DNA of 64,000 nucleotides from Heracleum sosnowskyi (taxonomy: Eukaryota > Streptophyta > Magnoliopsida > Apiales > Apiaceae): contig CM061236.1 in NCBI GenBank assembly GCA_030848705.1, forward strand, positions 61,399,481 through 61,463,480, written 5' to 3'. Numbering within the stretch: the first letter of the stretch is position 1; each line of letters opens with the position of its first letter. The notes beneath the pieces were generated by a model. That model was given only the letters and a program-made list of their open reading frames with translations. It ran no database searches and was not told the origin of the DNA. Shown here piece by piece: positions 8,861 through 18,793 of the stretch. The position numbers and the translations under genes were made by a program.

Positions 8861-10405
8861 ATGATGTACAAGAGTCAGGCGGTGTCATTGAAGACTTTAG
8901 AGAATCAAATTGGCCAGCTTGCCAATGCTTTGTTGAACCGACAACCAGGAACGCTTCCGAGTGACACAGAGGTGAATCCAGGCAAGAAAGATCAAAAGGA
9001 ACAAGTTCAGGCAATAACCTTGCGATCAGGAAGGAATCTACAGGGTCAGAGCAACGAAAAATCAAACGAGGAAGAAAACGAAAAAGATGGACAGACCCTA
9101 CGGCGCCGCGGCGCCGATGTGCAGTACAATTTGGGCGACGCGTCGCCGACCTCCCTGGAAAAAAAAAATGACTTTTCAGACGGGGTCGAATCTGGTTCTG
9201 ATTTTCTGCCCAAGGCTACTCCTGTAACTCCTATCAGCCTCAAGAGTGATAATTCCAAGAAAGAAGTGGAAGATAAGGTGTTCCCGCCTCCTCCATTTCC
9301 AAAAAGAATTCAAAGGCAAAAGTTAGACAAGCAATTCGCTAAGTTCTTGGATGTATTCAAGAAGTTGCAAATCAACATACCATTTGCGGAGGCTCTTGAA
9401 CAAATGCCGAGCTATGCAAAGTTCATGAAGGGTATTCTATCGAAGAAATTGAAACTTGAGGAGTTAGAGACCGTTGCCTTGACGGAGGAGTGTAGTGCCA
9501 TCTTGCAACAAAAGTTGCCACCTAAGTTGAAGGATCCGGGAAGTTTCACCATTCCATGCACTATTGGAGACCTCTCATTCAGCAAGTGTTTGTGTGATTT
9601 GGGTGCAAGTATTAATCTCATGCCCTTATCAGTTTTCATGCAACTTGGTCTTCCAGAGCCAAAGCCCACTACCATGACTCTACAACTTGCGGACCGTTCT
9701 GTCACTTATCCGCGAGGGATAGTTGAGGATGTTTTGGTGAAGGTCGACAAGCTTATCTTTCCAGCCGACTTTGTTATTCTTGACTTCGAGGAAGACAAGA
9801 AAATCCCTATCATCTTGGGACGACCATTCTTGGCGACGGGCCGAACTCTTATCGATGTTCAAAAAGGAGAGCTCACAATGAGGGTGAGTAATCAAAAGGT
9901 CATCTTTAATGTGTTCAAGGCTATGAAATTTCCGACAGAGGAGGACGAGTGTTTTAGCTTGAATATGGTTGATACGGGTCAGAGAAAGGAGTTCGATCAG
10001 CTGTTGAGCAAAAATTCGGACATGCACAAGTTCGAGCATCACATCAGTGATTCCATTGACAATTCTTCCATTCGAGATCTTTCGAATGTCAAGCTTGGAA
10101 AACTTCCACCACATTTGAAGTATGTCCTTCTAAATGATGAGTTGGTGATTTTTAAAGAGTGTGAAGATAATGTGTTGAGAAGGTGGAACAAGGATGATGA
10201 GGTAAAAGAGTGTTCTTATCAATCGACGGAGAAGCATAAACACCTTAGAGGTGTTAAGAAGAAAAAGAAAAAATCGATTGGTGGAAAAGTCAAGGTGAAG
10301 TTTGATTGGGAGAAGATGTGGGAAGAAAGCAAGAAGGTTATCAAACAATGGGTGAATGGTCCTTCTGCTAAGGACAAGTCAAATGCGATCTTCGAGCCAC
10401 CATGA
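8861..10405 (+). CDS. Element G gag C-terminus and retropepsin-like protease
   Basis: 514 codons in the same frame as the upstream gag, separated only by the TGA. The start is the end of gag (motif LENQIGQLANAL). A charged linker carrying the GC-palindrome insert (residues about 80-97) follows. Next is an aspartic protease: active-site motif DLGA at residues 246-249 and the second conserved motif IILGRPFLAT near 315-325. This DLGA form is usual for plant gypsy proteases. The frame ends at TGA after a lysine-rich tail. RT should follow in an autonomous element, but no RT, RNase H or integrase coding is present. Confidence 0.88.
   Translation: MMYKSQAVSLKTLENQIGQLANALLNRQPGTLPSDTEVNPGKKDQKEQVQAITLRSGRNLQGQSNEKSNEEENEKDGQTLRRRGADVQYNLGDASPTSLEKKNDFSDGVESGSDFLPKATPVTPISLKSDNSKKEVEDKVFPPPPFPKRIQRQKLDKQFAKFLDVFKKLQINIPFAEALEQMPSYAKFMKGILSKKLKLEELETVALTEECSAILQQKLPPKLKDPGSFTIPCTIGDLSFSKCLCDLGASINLMPLSVFMQLGLPEPKPTTMTLQLADRSVTYPRGIVEDVLVKVDKLIFPADFVILDFEEDKKIPIILGRPFLATGRTLIDVQKGELTMRVSNQKVIFNVFKAMKFPTEEDECFSLNMVDTGQRKEFDQLLSKNSDMHKFEHHISDSIDNSSIRDLSNVKLGKLPPHLKYVLLNDELVIFKECEDNVLRRWNKDDEVKECSYQSTEKHKHLRGVKKKKKKSIGGKVKVKFDWEKMWEESKKVIKQWVNGPSAKDKSNAIFEPP
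9101..9147 (+). repeat. Two LTR-type GC palindromes inside coding sequence
   Basis: cggcgccgcggcgccg (9101-9116, a perfect 16-bp palindrome) and ggcgacgcgtcgcc (9134-9147). The second is identical to the first motif of the LTR cluster. They sit in frame in the linker before protease and encode RRRGAD and LGDASP. Confidence 0.92.
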
Positions 10406-11012
10406 TTTGATTCACATTTGTCCGGCTAAATGACATTAACGACAGCGCTTCGTGGGAGGCAACCCATGTGTAGGTATGTTTCTACTATCTTTTTATTACC
10501 TTCAATGAGGACATTGAATATTGTAAGTTTGGGGGTGGTAATTAAGGATAGTGTGTGTGTCATATAGGTTTCATATTGCATATGTAGTTAGTTCATTCAT
10601 ATCTTTGCATGTTTGTGTCATATAGAGCATTATGTTTTGCATTGGTATGTATATCTGTTATGTGAGTCCATTTTAGTTGCATGCATATTTCATGATCCCG
10701 TAGGACTTGACTATTTCCGTTGGTGAGTCGATGTTGATTGGAGTATGGTTGTGATGAATAGGGGGTTGATTAAGTTTCTAAGTATTGACTTGCATGCCAG
10801 AAACAAATCTATTTCATAAGTCTCATTGGTTGCTTTTGAATTTGATCAGACCATGCTTGTTTGGTGTTAGAATTTAACCACTTGTTTACATTTAGAATGT
10901 TGGCTAGATTCTTGATAATGTAAGGACACTAAAGTATAAGTTTGGGGGAAACTAGGGATTTTATGCTAGTTGTCAATAGTTGTTATGAGTAGTGGATAAG
11001 GTATCATTGTCT

Positions 11013-11143
11013 TCCTTTGAGACCATTGGGTAGCAATGTTCTAACCATTGGTTACTGGAAAAAGACTTGACCTTTGTTGTAATGTCCTCCTTTGAGATCA
11101 TTGGATAGCAATGTTCTAACCATTGGTTACTGGAGAAAGACTT
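11013..11143 (+). repeat. Direct repeat of 56 bp, 75-bp period
   Basis: 11013-11068 and 11088-11143 share a nearly identical stretch starting tcctttgaga and containing tagcaatgttctaaccattg. Only three or so differences were seen, so this is a local duplication in the element's 3' region. Confidence 0.85.
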
Positions 11144-11719
11144 TACTTGTGAAAAAAAAAAAAACGGGAAAAAATTTGTTATGTGTCGTAGTTGTTATTT
11201 AGTAATAAAGCATGAATTCTTGTCTAACTCCGATGGACTGCGAAGGTGTCTCTTAAGAGTTCTTGTGTCTAGCGTTCATTCTGTTTGTAAGCTTGTGGTT
11301 GTGTTGGCTAAGAGTAGGTATGGTTTTGATTTAGTTTGGGAGTATATTGGTGAGCATCGCACACACGCACGTTTCTGTGTTTGTCTTGTTGGTCGATGGG
11401 AATTTGGTCGAACTCTGTTTGGAAGACTGTGTTCTTTGAGATGTTGGCTCGTTGGTTGGTTTTGGTTGGTTTGAAGGGATCGTTGCATTTTCATATTAGT
11501 TGCATACATGTAGTTAGTTGCATTTGTAGTTGTATTAGTAGATGGATTTTGTGGGTTCATTCACTATAGGCCCTCACGAGACCTTACTCGTCCACTAGGG
11601 CTACCTATGGGTTTAAAGGGCTTGTTGCATATGCCAAATGCAACCGTGATCACCTACGGAAGTGGTACTAGTTAGTTGTACATATTTGGTTGGTTATGCT
11701 TGAGGACAAGCATCGGTTT

Positions 11720-11732
11720 AAGTTTGGGGGTG
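11720..11732 (+). other. Polypurine tract of element G
   Basis: aagtttgggggtg immediately before the 3' LTR. It is the third copy of this motif; earlier ones are at 10525-10537 and 10938-10948. Confidence 0.85.
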
Positions 11733-13140
11733 TGATAAGTGGGTATTTTATCTACTTAGAACGTTTCCATTTGACTTAAAACGAATGTTTGTACTTGAGT
11801 TGTGGTACTTTTGATCTCTTTTTAGGGTATTGTGCAGGAACATCTTTCACAGGTGTTAAAGGAACAAAGCGTACCAATCAAAGTGCGAAACGGAGTCAAT
11901 TTGAAGAGAGGTAAAAAAAAGCTGAAGTGGCTGGACAGTAGCTAGGGCGACGCGTCGCCGGATTTGCACTGTAGGAAGGCGCCGCGTCGCTGTGGAGTAA
12001 CAAGGGCGCCGCGTCGCCGAGTTTTAGCTTGAGGACGGCGCCGCGTCGCCGGCCCGTCTGACCCGATTTTTCTTGAATTGTTTCGGGCGGAATAAAAATA
12101 AAAAAAAAAGACTCTTTCGATGACTAGCTCCTGGAGGCCTATATAGAGGAAGTAGAAAACCCTAGAAGGGGGAAAAAGGCTTGTTTTATTCTACGTAGTT
12201 TTTAGCACAAAGAAGAAAGGGAGAAAATCATTTTTTAGTTAATTCTTGTATTCTTCCTAGCTTGTGGATGCTTACATTGGTGTATTCTTTGGAACCCATT
12301 AATCTTAATCTCAATTTCTATATGTTTCCTTTTACCATGTTTTCAATTGAACCCATGATGACAATTAGTTTGATTATGAACTAATTTGTTATCATGGGGG
12401 TTTAGTTGATTTAACCATGAAATTTATGTGTTAACTTTTCTCGATGCCTATAGTGTGATTGATGTGATATCCCGACATGGTTGATTTTAATTCGTTATAG
12501 GAGAGTAGCTAACTCCTGTAATTGGTGTTAATTCTTGTTGAAGCGAAAGTGGATACGAGAGTTTAGAACTTGCCATGTTAGCGTAGGTTTATGCGTGATG
12601 AAATCATTCGTAATTAGTGTTGTAATTCTAACCAATTTATGACAACTACGTGATAAATTGAACGCTTGCACTTCACCCATTATGTTTTAATTCTTTATAG
12701 ACATAGAAAGACTTGGTATAATAGGGAGACTAAGTGATTTCTATCTGTATTGTGGATATTGCTTAGGATGGTATTTGTGCAACGAAAGTTGGCTTATATC
12801 AGTTTTGTGTGTTCGATCAGGTATTAATAAATCACATGAAAAGGCTAGAGAATTGGAGACCATAGATGGATTGTTTAATGAAACTAAATTCCCATGTTTT
12901 ATTGGCATAAATAATTCGATTTAATTCATAGTTCAAGTCATTGATAATTAGTTATAAATCTTAGAATAATTGTAGTGATAACACAAACCCACTTTGTTAT
13001 TTGTTTTAGCATCGAATAATAATCATACATTGGTGAGTAATTTAACTAGACAAACAACGAGTCCCTGTAGGAACGAACCTTATTTGCTATCTGTATTACT
13101 TGAGATCACGTGCACTTGCGTGTTCAGTTTGGTCGTAACA
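11733..13140 (+). repeat. 3' LTR of element G
   Basis: 1408 bp, essentially identical to the 5' LTR. The GC-rich cluster repeats at 11946-12050. The 5-bp target duplication atgca follows at 13141-13145. Confidence 0.95.
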
Positions 13141-13145
13141 ATGCA

Positions 13146-13747
13146 TGATCAATAATTCATATTACACATGTAGAGAAGTCTTCCTAGAAACAAGGAGCCT
13201 CCATGCAGCAGCTATTAAAAGTCATAAGGCTGGGTTATCAATGTACGGCTACTAAATGAAGAAGGTGGTGGACTTAAAGTATTCACACAGAAGTTTTGCT
13301 ACTGAAAAAGGATGCACATAAACCTAGCAGTATGAATTGAAGACAATGTTCCTTTAAAAATGGTGGTTGTACAGAATACTAAACAGTACTAGAAGAACAA
13401 TAACAAGCTGGTCTATAGTCTTATATGGTAGGCTAATAAATATAGCATATGTAAGCAATGATGTAAGCTGGTGTCTTTGAAGCCTATAAAAAGGCTACCT
13501 GATGTGCATGTATTAATACACCGAAGTGAAAACAATACACAGAAGTAAGTCAGTAGAGAGGAAAATAGAGCTGAAGCTCTCAGGTGGAAAAACAAGGCTG
13601 AAGCCTCGTGTGTAGTCAGAAAAAGCTATAGCTTACATTATCTTCTAATATAAAGTTGTGTGATCTATTTTATTACAACAATTTCTATTATACAGTTTAC
13701 GTATCCTCATAAAAATAAACAGGTCGAGTCCATACACGTTCCCAACA
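13146..13747 (+). repeat. 3' LTR of element A, second part
   Basis: The remaining 602 bp of the 3' LTR, resuming after element G's target duplication. Visible differences from the 5' LTR include gatcaagaat/gatcaataat, ggtggctgt/ggtggttgt and cacaaaagt/cacagaagt. It ends CCAACA and is followed by the target duplication atact. Confidence 0.95.
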
Positions 13748-13752
13748 ATACT

Positions 13753-15795
13753 GCGAGTGTGACAGGCCTGCTGTTGCTAGAAGGATATGAAATTCAGGTT
13801 CTCATGAAGTCAGTTTTAGTTTTACATTTATGGAACTTATAATTTAGAAGATTTTGTTTGAGTTCCTGTTTGTAGTTTGGGCAGATTGGTACCTGATGTT
13901 TTTTGTATGTTTTGTTGAAACATAAACTACCTCTATGTATAATAGGTATTCTAATAAGAACAATAAATTGGCCAATTGCACATTTGATCATGATACGATG
14001 CTCGACGTTAAGGTGCAAATCTGTATTAATTATTATAAAGTACATCATATTTTTTAACTAGAAAGCAACACCAGTGAAACTATTACAGGTTTTAGCTACC
14101 TCACGACTTAAAATATGTGGAGCAAGGCAAATGTAAAGTGTTATGTTGTATTTACTTTACTATCTTCATTGAGGTGCTGCTGGGTTTCTTTTTAAGACCT
14201 AGAAGCAGTGCCAAACTATTACTCCTCTAGCCAAATCATTGTATTTTTTCTCTAAGCAGGGAGATGCTACTACACACATTTTTTATACATATGCTCAAAT
14301 ATGTTCGATTATCAATAGATCTGGTAAAGAAATTGAGGAGTTAAAAAAGGTGAATCTTTCTGAAAATTGAACCTATTTTCTGTTACAATCCTGGGTCTTT
14401 GATATGCTTGATAAATATGAACTTGAAACAGTTTTGTCTGTGCTAGCTTTTGATGGTATGTGTACTTGTAGAATGATATGATGAAAAAAAATTTGCCTGA
14501 GTAAACCAAAAGAGACCTGAGCCAACTTGCATGACCGTTACTTTTGAGTGTTAGTCGCATAGTTACCTCAAGAGACAACAATATAATATACATATATATA
14601 GATGTGTTTCCAAGACAAATTTGTGTGCTCTCTAAAGATATAGGAGCTTGTATTTTAATATGTGACTCAATCTGATATGCAGATAATTCACTGTACATGG
14701 TATGCTTTATTGAAGATAGTTGGTATATAGGACACAGTTGTCCAGGTGCCGCGGTACTACTACTTTCTGATGTTGATAATAATTATTGTATGAAACAGCT
14801 TTCCATGGTATCCTGCACCAGATTCCAGTGACATATTTGTTTTTATCTGTCAGAAACAACCGACTTCAAGACATCATGCCAAGGAATTGACGTTTCTGAA
14901 TTAAAATATCAAATCAGGCTGTGGTAAAGAGAAATTTGAAGATATTCAAGGCTGCAAATGAATTGCAAGGCTCAGTAAAGCTCATGCATACAAATCAGGG
15001 ACAAGGGATACACTTGGAACAAATAATCGCGCTGCTGAGGAGGCCATAAACTACTTCCCCTTTACAAGTAAAAGAGGCTACATAGATGAGCTAACATACC
15101 CCTTCTGTGAATCATTTTATTCCAGGTCATCAGCCACGTCAGCTCTATTATAACTCTGTGTATCTCTATTGCATGCTACGTATGTATGTACAAACCCTTT
15201 CGAGTTCCTACTCAGCATGTTCCTACTCCTAGCCTGTTCATTTGTCTTGATGCAGATAGCCTCATCAAACATCCATTCAATAAGGAGGAGAGGAGATAGC
15301 GAAAGAAAGAAGAAGGTCATGTTGTTCTTGGTACCTTCCACATGTGTCAATGCTTCTGAAAAATGACATTGCAACAGCCATTAAAAGGATTGATACAATT
15401 TTCAATTCCGGGTTGATTTTGTTCCAAGTGAGGATTTGAAAGGCGAGGTACTTGTTGTCGCAATTTCAAGAGGACCCTTCCCAAAATAAGGTTTAGCTGA
15501 AGCCCTTGCGTACTATTTTTCACCTCCGCAACCATGAAAAACAACTTGGCTCCTCAAAATATATACATGGATCGGCAGCCTCGTCCTAACATGGCTCCGC
15601 AACAAAGGCAACATATGTTGACTATGTAAGAATGTTGAAATTATGAGCCTGAGAATGTCGACCATATTTATCTTTATTTGCTAATGAAGGGGCTCATGTT
15701 GGTGGTATAGTAGTACAACTCTATAAAAAAGTCCAGATTATTAAAATGTAGCGACATGTACATAGTAAAGGGTCATAAAATTCAAATAAGTGTAA
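13753..15795. other. Right flank of element A, unassigned
   Basis: About 2 kb with no recognisable gene or repeat. Bases 13748-13796 form a short open stretch ending at a gt dinucleotide (attcaggttc) and could be an exon continuing from the left flank, but I cannot identify a product. Bases 14830-15600 are less AT-rich and contain a possible splice acceptor (tattccag at 15119-15126). Short frames on both strands here have no recognisable motifs. Confidence 0.35.
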
Positions 15796-16320
15796 TCTAT
15801 ACTATACGATTATAAGCAAACCACCCTCTTGGTTGGCAGTTTGGTCATATGTAGTTTGGTCATCTAAATAATAACCGTTAGATGTAAATATAGATAAATG
15901 AGAACCGTTGGATGTAATATTAAAAAAAATATTATTTTCTTGATATCTAAAATGCTCCTACGGGTTCAAGGTTCGAATCCCGTCAACAACATATTATTAT
16001 TAAATATTTATATCATCTATTTTTCTAAGCTACATTCAAAAGTTCAAGATATTATTCCGTCAACAACATATTAAGAATTTTTAAGATCAAAATACAAATA
16101 AATGTTAAGAAATACTAAAAAAATCATATAAAAAATACTAAAATCAAAAATCAAAAATACTAAAATTCATTTGTGTATCGCACAGCTTATAGGCTAAAAA
16201 AACTTAGAATAACGTCATACATATATTATTATATTTGATTACTTTTTAAAATCATATAAATCAAAATATAGATAATAAAATAAAAAATACTAAAATTCAT
16301 CCTGCATCGCACAGGGCTTG
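15796..16320 (+). mobile_element. Helitron-like non-autonomous element, copy 1
   Basis: It begins tctatactatacgattataa, very like the TC-starting 5' ends of plant Helitrons. It ends with two successive 3'-type modules, each a short hairpin around ...gcatcgcac... (16171-16184 and 16301-16314). Its close relative at 43001-43536 keeps a perfect hairpin. It encodes nothing. Near 15961-15980 it contains ggttcgaatcc, an exact match to the tRNA B-box consensus. The terminal CTRR is not clean, so the right boundary is approximate. Confidence 0.6.
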
Positions 16321-16384
16321 TGTAACTTTAAAAATAGACTTGTGTTTTGGTTTTTTGTAAACGGTTATGTAAGATGTCAATGTT

Positions 16385-17222
16385 AGGGTTCTCTTTTTCT
16401 AAAAACAAATCAACAAAAACATGTTACTCTTTCTATTTTTTCTTATTAAAACCCTTCCTTTTCCAAAAATATCGCGGGCAAACCTTACTTATTTATTTTA
16501 ATACTTTTAATTACGGCAATTACCTTTTCAACTAAAACATGTTACTTTTTGTATTTTTTTTCATTTAAAAAAAACTATAACTAATTACCTTTTCAACTAA
16601 AATACATTAAATTTTCAATATTTTCTAACAAAATCCTCTATTTTCTAAAAAAATCATGGACAATTACCTTTTTAAAATAAAACATGTTACTATTTCTATT
16701 TTTTCTTACTAAAACCCCACATTTTCCAAAAATATCACAAGCAAACTCTTACTTATTTTAAAACATATTTTAATACTTTTAATTACGGGTAATAACCTTT
16801 TCAGATAAAACATGTTATTTTTTAAATTTGTTCATTTTTTAAGAAAACTATTATTAAATAATAATATTATTTATAACCAATTAACTTTTTAGTTAAAATA
16901 TATTATATTTTCTATTTTTCTAACAAAATCCATTCTTTTTCTATAAAATCACAAACAGTCATCTTTTTCAACTAAGACATATGTTACTCTTTCTATTTTT
17001 CCTTACTACAACCCCTACTTTTTCAAAAATATCACGGATAAAGCCTTACTTATTTATTTTAAAACCTATTTTAATATTTTTAATTATGGACAATTATCTT
17101 TTTAGCTAAAACATGTTGCTCTTTCTATTTTTTCATAATAAAACCTCTCACTCCAAAAATATCACGGGCAAACAGTTACTTATTTATTTTAAAACTTATT
17201 TTAATACATTTAATTATTAAAA
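16385..17222. repeat. Degenerate AT-rich minisatellite
   Basis: At least six irregular copies of a unit beginning aaaacatgttactctttcta and running through aaaaatatcacgggcaaac and ttttaattacgg. Unit starts are near 16419, 16537, 16679, 16807, 16975 and 17109, with spacings of about 118-168 bp. It lies between two Helitron-like 5' ends. No coding sequence is present. Confidence 0.75.
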
Positions 17223-17562
17223 TCTATATTATACTATTATAAGCAAATCACCCTCTATTTGGTTGGTAATTTGGTCATCTGTTGATAGTTTGGTCATATA
17301 AATAATAACCGTTAGATGTAAATATAGATAAATGAGAACCGTTGGATGTAATATTAAAAAAATATTATTTTATTGATATCTAAAATGCTCCAATGGGTTC
17401 AAGGTTCGAATCCTGTCAACAATATAACCTAAGTTCAATTTAGCTACATAATTATTTATATATATTCTGAAGTTAAATAAAATGTCTTCTATCAAATGAT
17501 ACTCACACATTTCGCGCGAAATTCCAAAAATCTGTGATTTTATAGTTTAGCGATAAAAAGAT
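17223..17562 (+). mobile_element. Helitron-like 5' end, copy 2, split by element B
   Basis: It starts tctatattatactattataa and follows copy 1 closely through the ccgttggatg block and the B-box-like ggttcgaatcc, then diverges near 17430. Element B inserted at 17562 in the downstream sequence. No matching 3' end is evident before B; it may lie beyond B in the 42604-43536 interval. Confidence 0.5.
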
Positions 17563-18600
17563 TGTTAATCCCAAATGACCTAATAGAATTGTAGAAGGGG
17601 GGTTGAATACAATTCTTGATATTTTCTTAAACTTAAAACACTTTATAAAATAAAACTGAACTGAATAAATAAAAACACAAGATATAAATAATTCAGTTGG
17701 ATTGTTTGATGATCCAACTGAAGTGTTTTTATTGCGGAAATAATCTTTGATACACAAGTACACAGCTGCTCAGTTACAGAGTTGTAGAGAAGAATGCTCT
17801 CAAGGATAGCTAATACAAACTATTTGTTTTTCTTCTCTTACTTTATCTTAACTGCTACACTTGGTTATATATTCCCCAAGTTTACAATACTATTTTTGGC
17901 TACACTAAAGTACACTAAAGGTAACCGCCAATAGTTTGCTTTTCATCCCTTTGTCCAGTGGTCCTTGGAGATCCTTGCTTTTGTCTTCATGCTTATTATG
18001 ATCACTCCCAAGAGCCCAATTGGAAACTGGGATGTTTCCTTATTCCCCATGTCCATTTTAATGGTTTCCAATGCAAAGTACACTTCCACATCACCTTTAG
18101 ATCTGTTCAGTAAACTGTCACTATCACTTTGTCAACTATTCAGAAAAGCAATAATGATTCGTTGATAGCAGGGAGATGTGTTTCGTTGATAGCTTTATTC
18201 TTCATTCCGTTGATGGTGTTTCTCTCGTTTCGTTGATGAGTAAACTCCATACCGTTGATGGTGTATCCTTGTTTCGTTGATAGAGTAATCCTAATACCGT
18301 TGACATGTCTTCACTTAGGCAAAATTACAAGGCATGATATACTTACAATTAACCAACCTATTTTGCCTATCTAGTACTTAGTCAACATGACTTAGAAAAC
18401 CTATCTAGTACATACATCAAATGCATATCAAACTGTGAAGTATTGTACAGTGCAATTGCTACAACACTCATTCCGTTGATGAGCTTCCTGTCAACGAAAC
18501 ACTGCAAAGCATGCCATTCCGTTGACAGTTACAAAATGACTTAATACAAAATCTACTAAGTGTTTTTATAATTATCATCAAGAACAACATATTCCTAACA
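17563..18600 (-). repeat. 3' LTR of element B
   Basis: 1038 bp with TG...CA ends (plus strand tgttaatccc to attcctaaca). It carries ten CGTTGA-core motifs by eye: seven at 18160-18305 about 23 bp apart, and three at 18475-18530. A TATA-like ggttatatattcc lies at 17862-17874. Confidence 0.95.
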
Positions 18601-18612
18601 ATCTCCCCCAAT
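18601..18612 (-). other. Polypurine tract of element B
   Basis: Plus-strand atctcccccaat, that is attgggggagat on the element strand, directly before the 3' LTR. Confidence 0.85.
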
Positions 18613-18793
18613 TTATGACTGATAGAATAACAGCCATAAATCAAGAACCTTGATGATAACAAAAACACTCAGTCAAATTACACATGATAAAAGTAGAAAT
18701 TGCATTGAGCTTCATTGAATTTAATTAAAATACAAAGTAGAAAATCTTACTAAACAAGTGCACAGAGTTGCTCCTCTAGACTGAGCAGATTTT

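Larger units (their letters stand above)
10406..11732 (+). other. Element G 3' non-coding region
   Basis: No coding sequence is recognisable here. The region has three blocks of the form aggaca...aagtttggggg (ending near 10535, 10948 and 11730). The last is the functional polypurine tract. A 56-bp direct repeat lies at 11013-11143, and a poly-A run at 11152-11164. It replaces the RT, RNase H and integrase region expected here. Confidence 0.8.
6105..13140 (+). mobile_element. Element G: non-autonomous Athila-type gag-protease element
   Basis: A 7.0-kb LTR element inserted in element A's 3' LTR. Target duplication atgca lies at 6100-6104 and 13141-13145. It has 1.4-kb LTRs, a tRNA-Asp PBS, one gag-protease coding region interrupted by a single TGA, a 1.3-kb non-coding 3' region and a polypurine tract. 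RT, RNase H and integrase are absent: after protease the coding stops at 10405. Plant elements keeping only gag between LTRs have been described as TR-GAG elements; this one also keeps protease. Scanning both LTRs I found one difference, an extra A in an A-run, so it moved very recently and presumably used enzymes from an autonomous relative. Confidence 0.93.
1118..13747 (+). mobile_element. Element A: Ty1/copia retrotransposon, interrupted by element G
   Basis: A complete copia insertion. It has a 5' LTR, a PBS close to initiator tRNA-Met, gag, a pol in the order protease-integrase-RT-RNase H (the copia order), a polypurine tract and a 3' LTR. The 5-bp target duplication atact flanks it at 1113-1117 and 13748-13752. 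Element G sits inside the 3' LTR; without G and its duplication the 3' LTR is 727 bp, the same length as the 5' LTR. By eye the LTRs differ at about four positions, so insertion was recent. Gag has a stop at codon 11 and a frameshift before protease, so this copy probably cannot make its proteins unaided. Lineage within copia is not assigned. Confidence 0.95.

Noticed and set aside
11181..11474. 97-codon plus-strand frame in the 3' region of element G
   Set aside because: A similar-length frame exists on the opposite strand. Composition is Cys/Leu/Val/Trp-rich low complexity with no known motif, so it is more likely chance.
15961..15985. tRNA gene
   Set aside because: Only a B-box/T-arm-like string is present. 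No A box, anticodon arm or acceptor stem could be placed around it.
17503..17763. 86-codon minus-strand frame, repeated at 41494-41766
   Set aside because: It spans the LTR end of element B and is duplicated with the LTR. The parts outside the LTR differ.
18160..18530. CRISPR-like array from regularly spaced CGTTGA motifs
   Set aside because: The repeated core is only 6-10 bp, spacing is irregular outside the first seven, the context is a plant LTR, and there are no cas genes.
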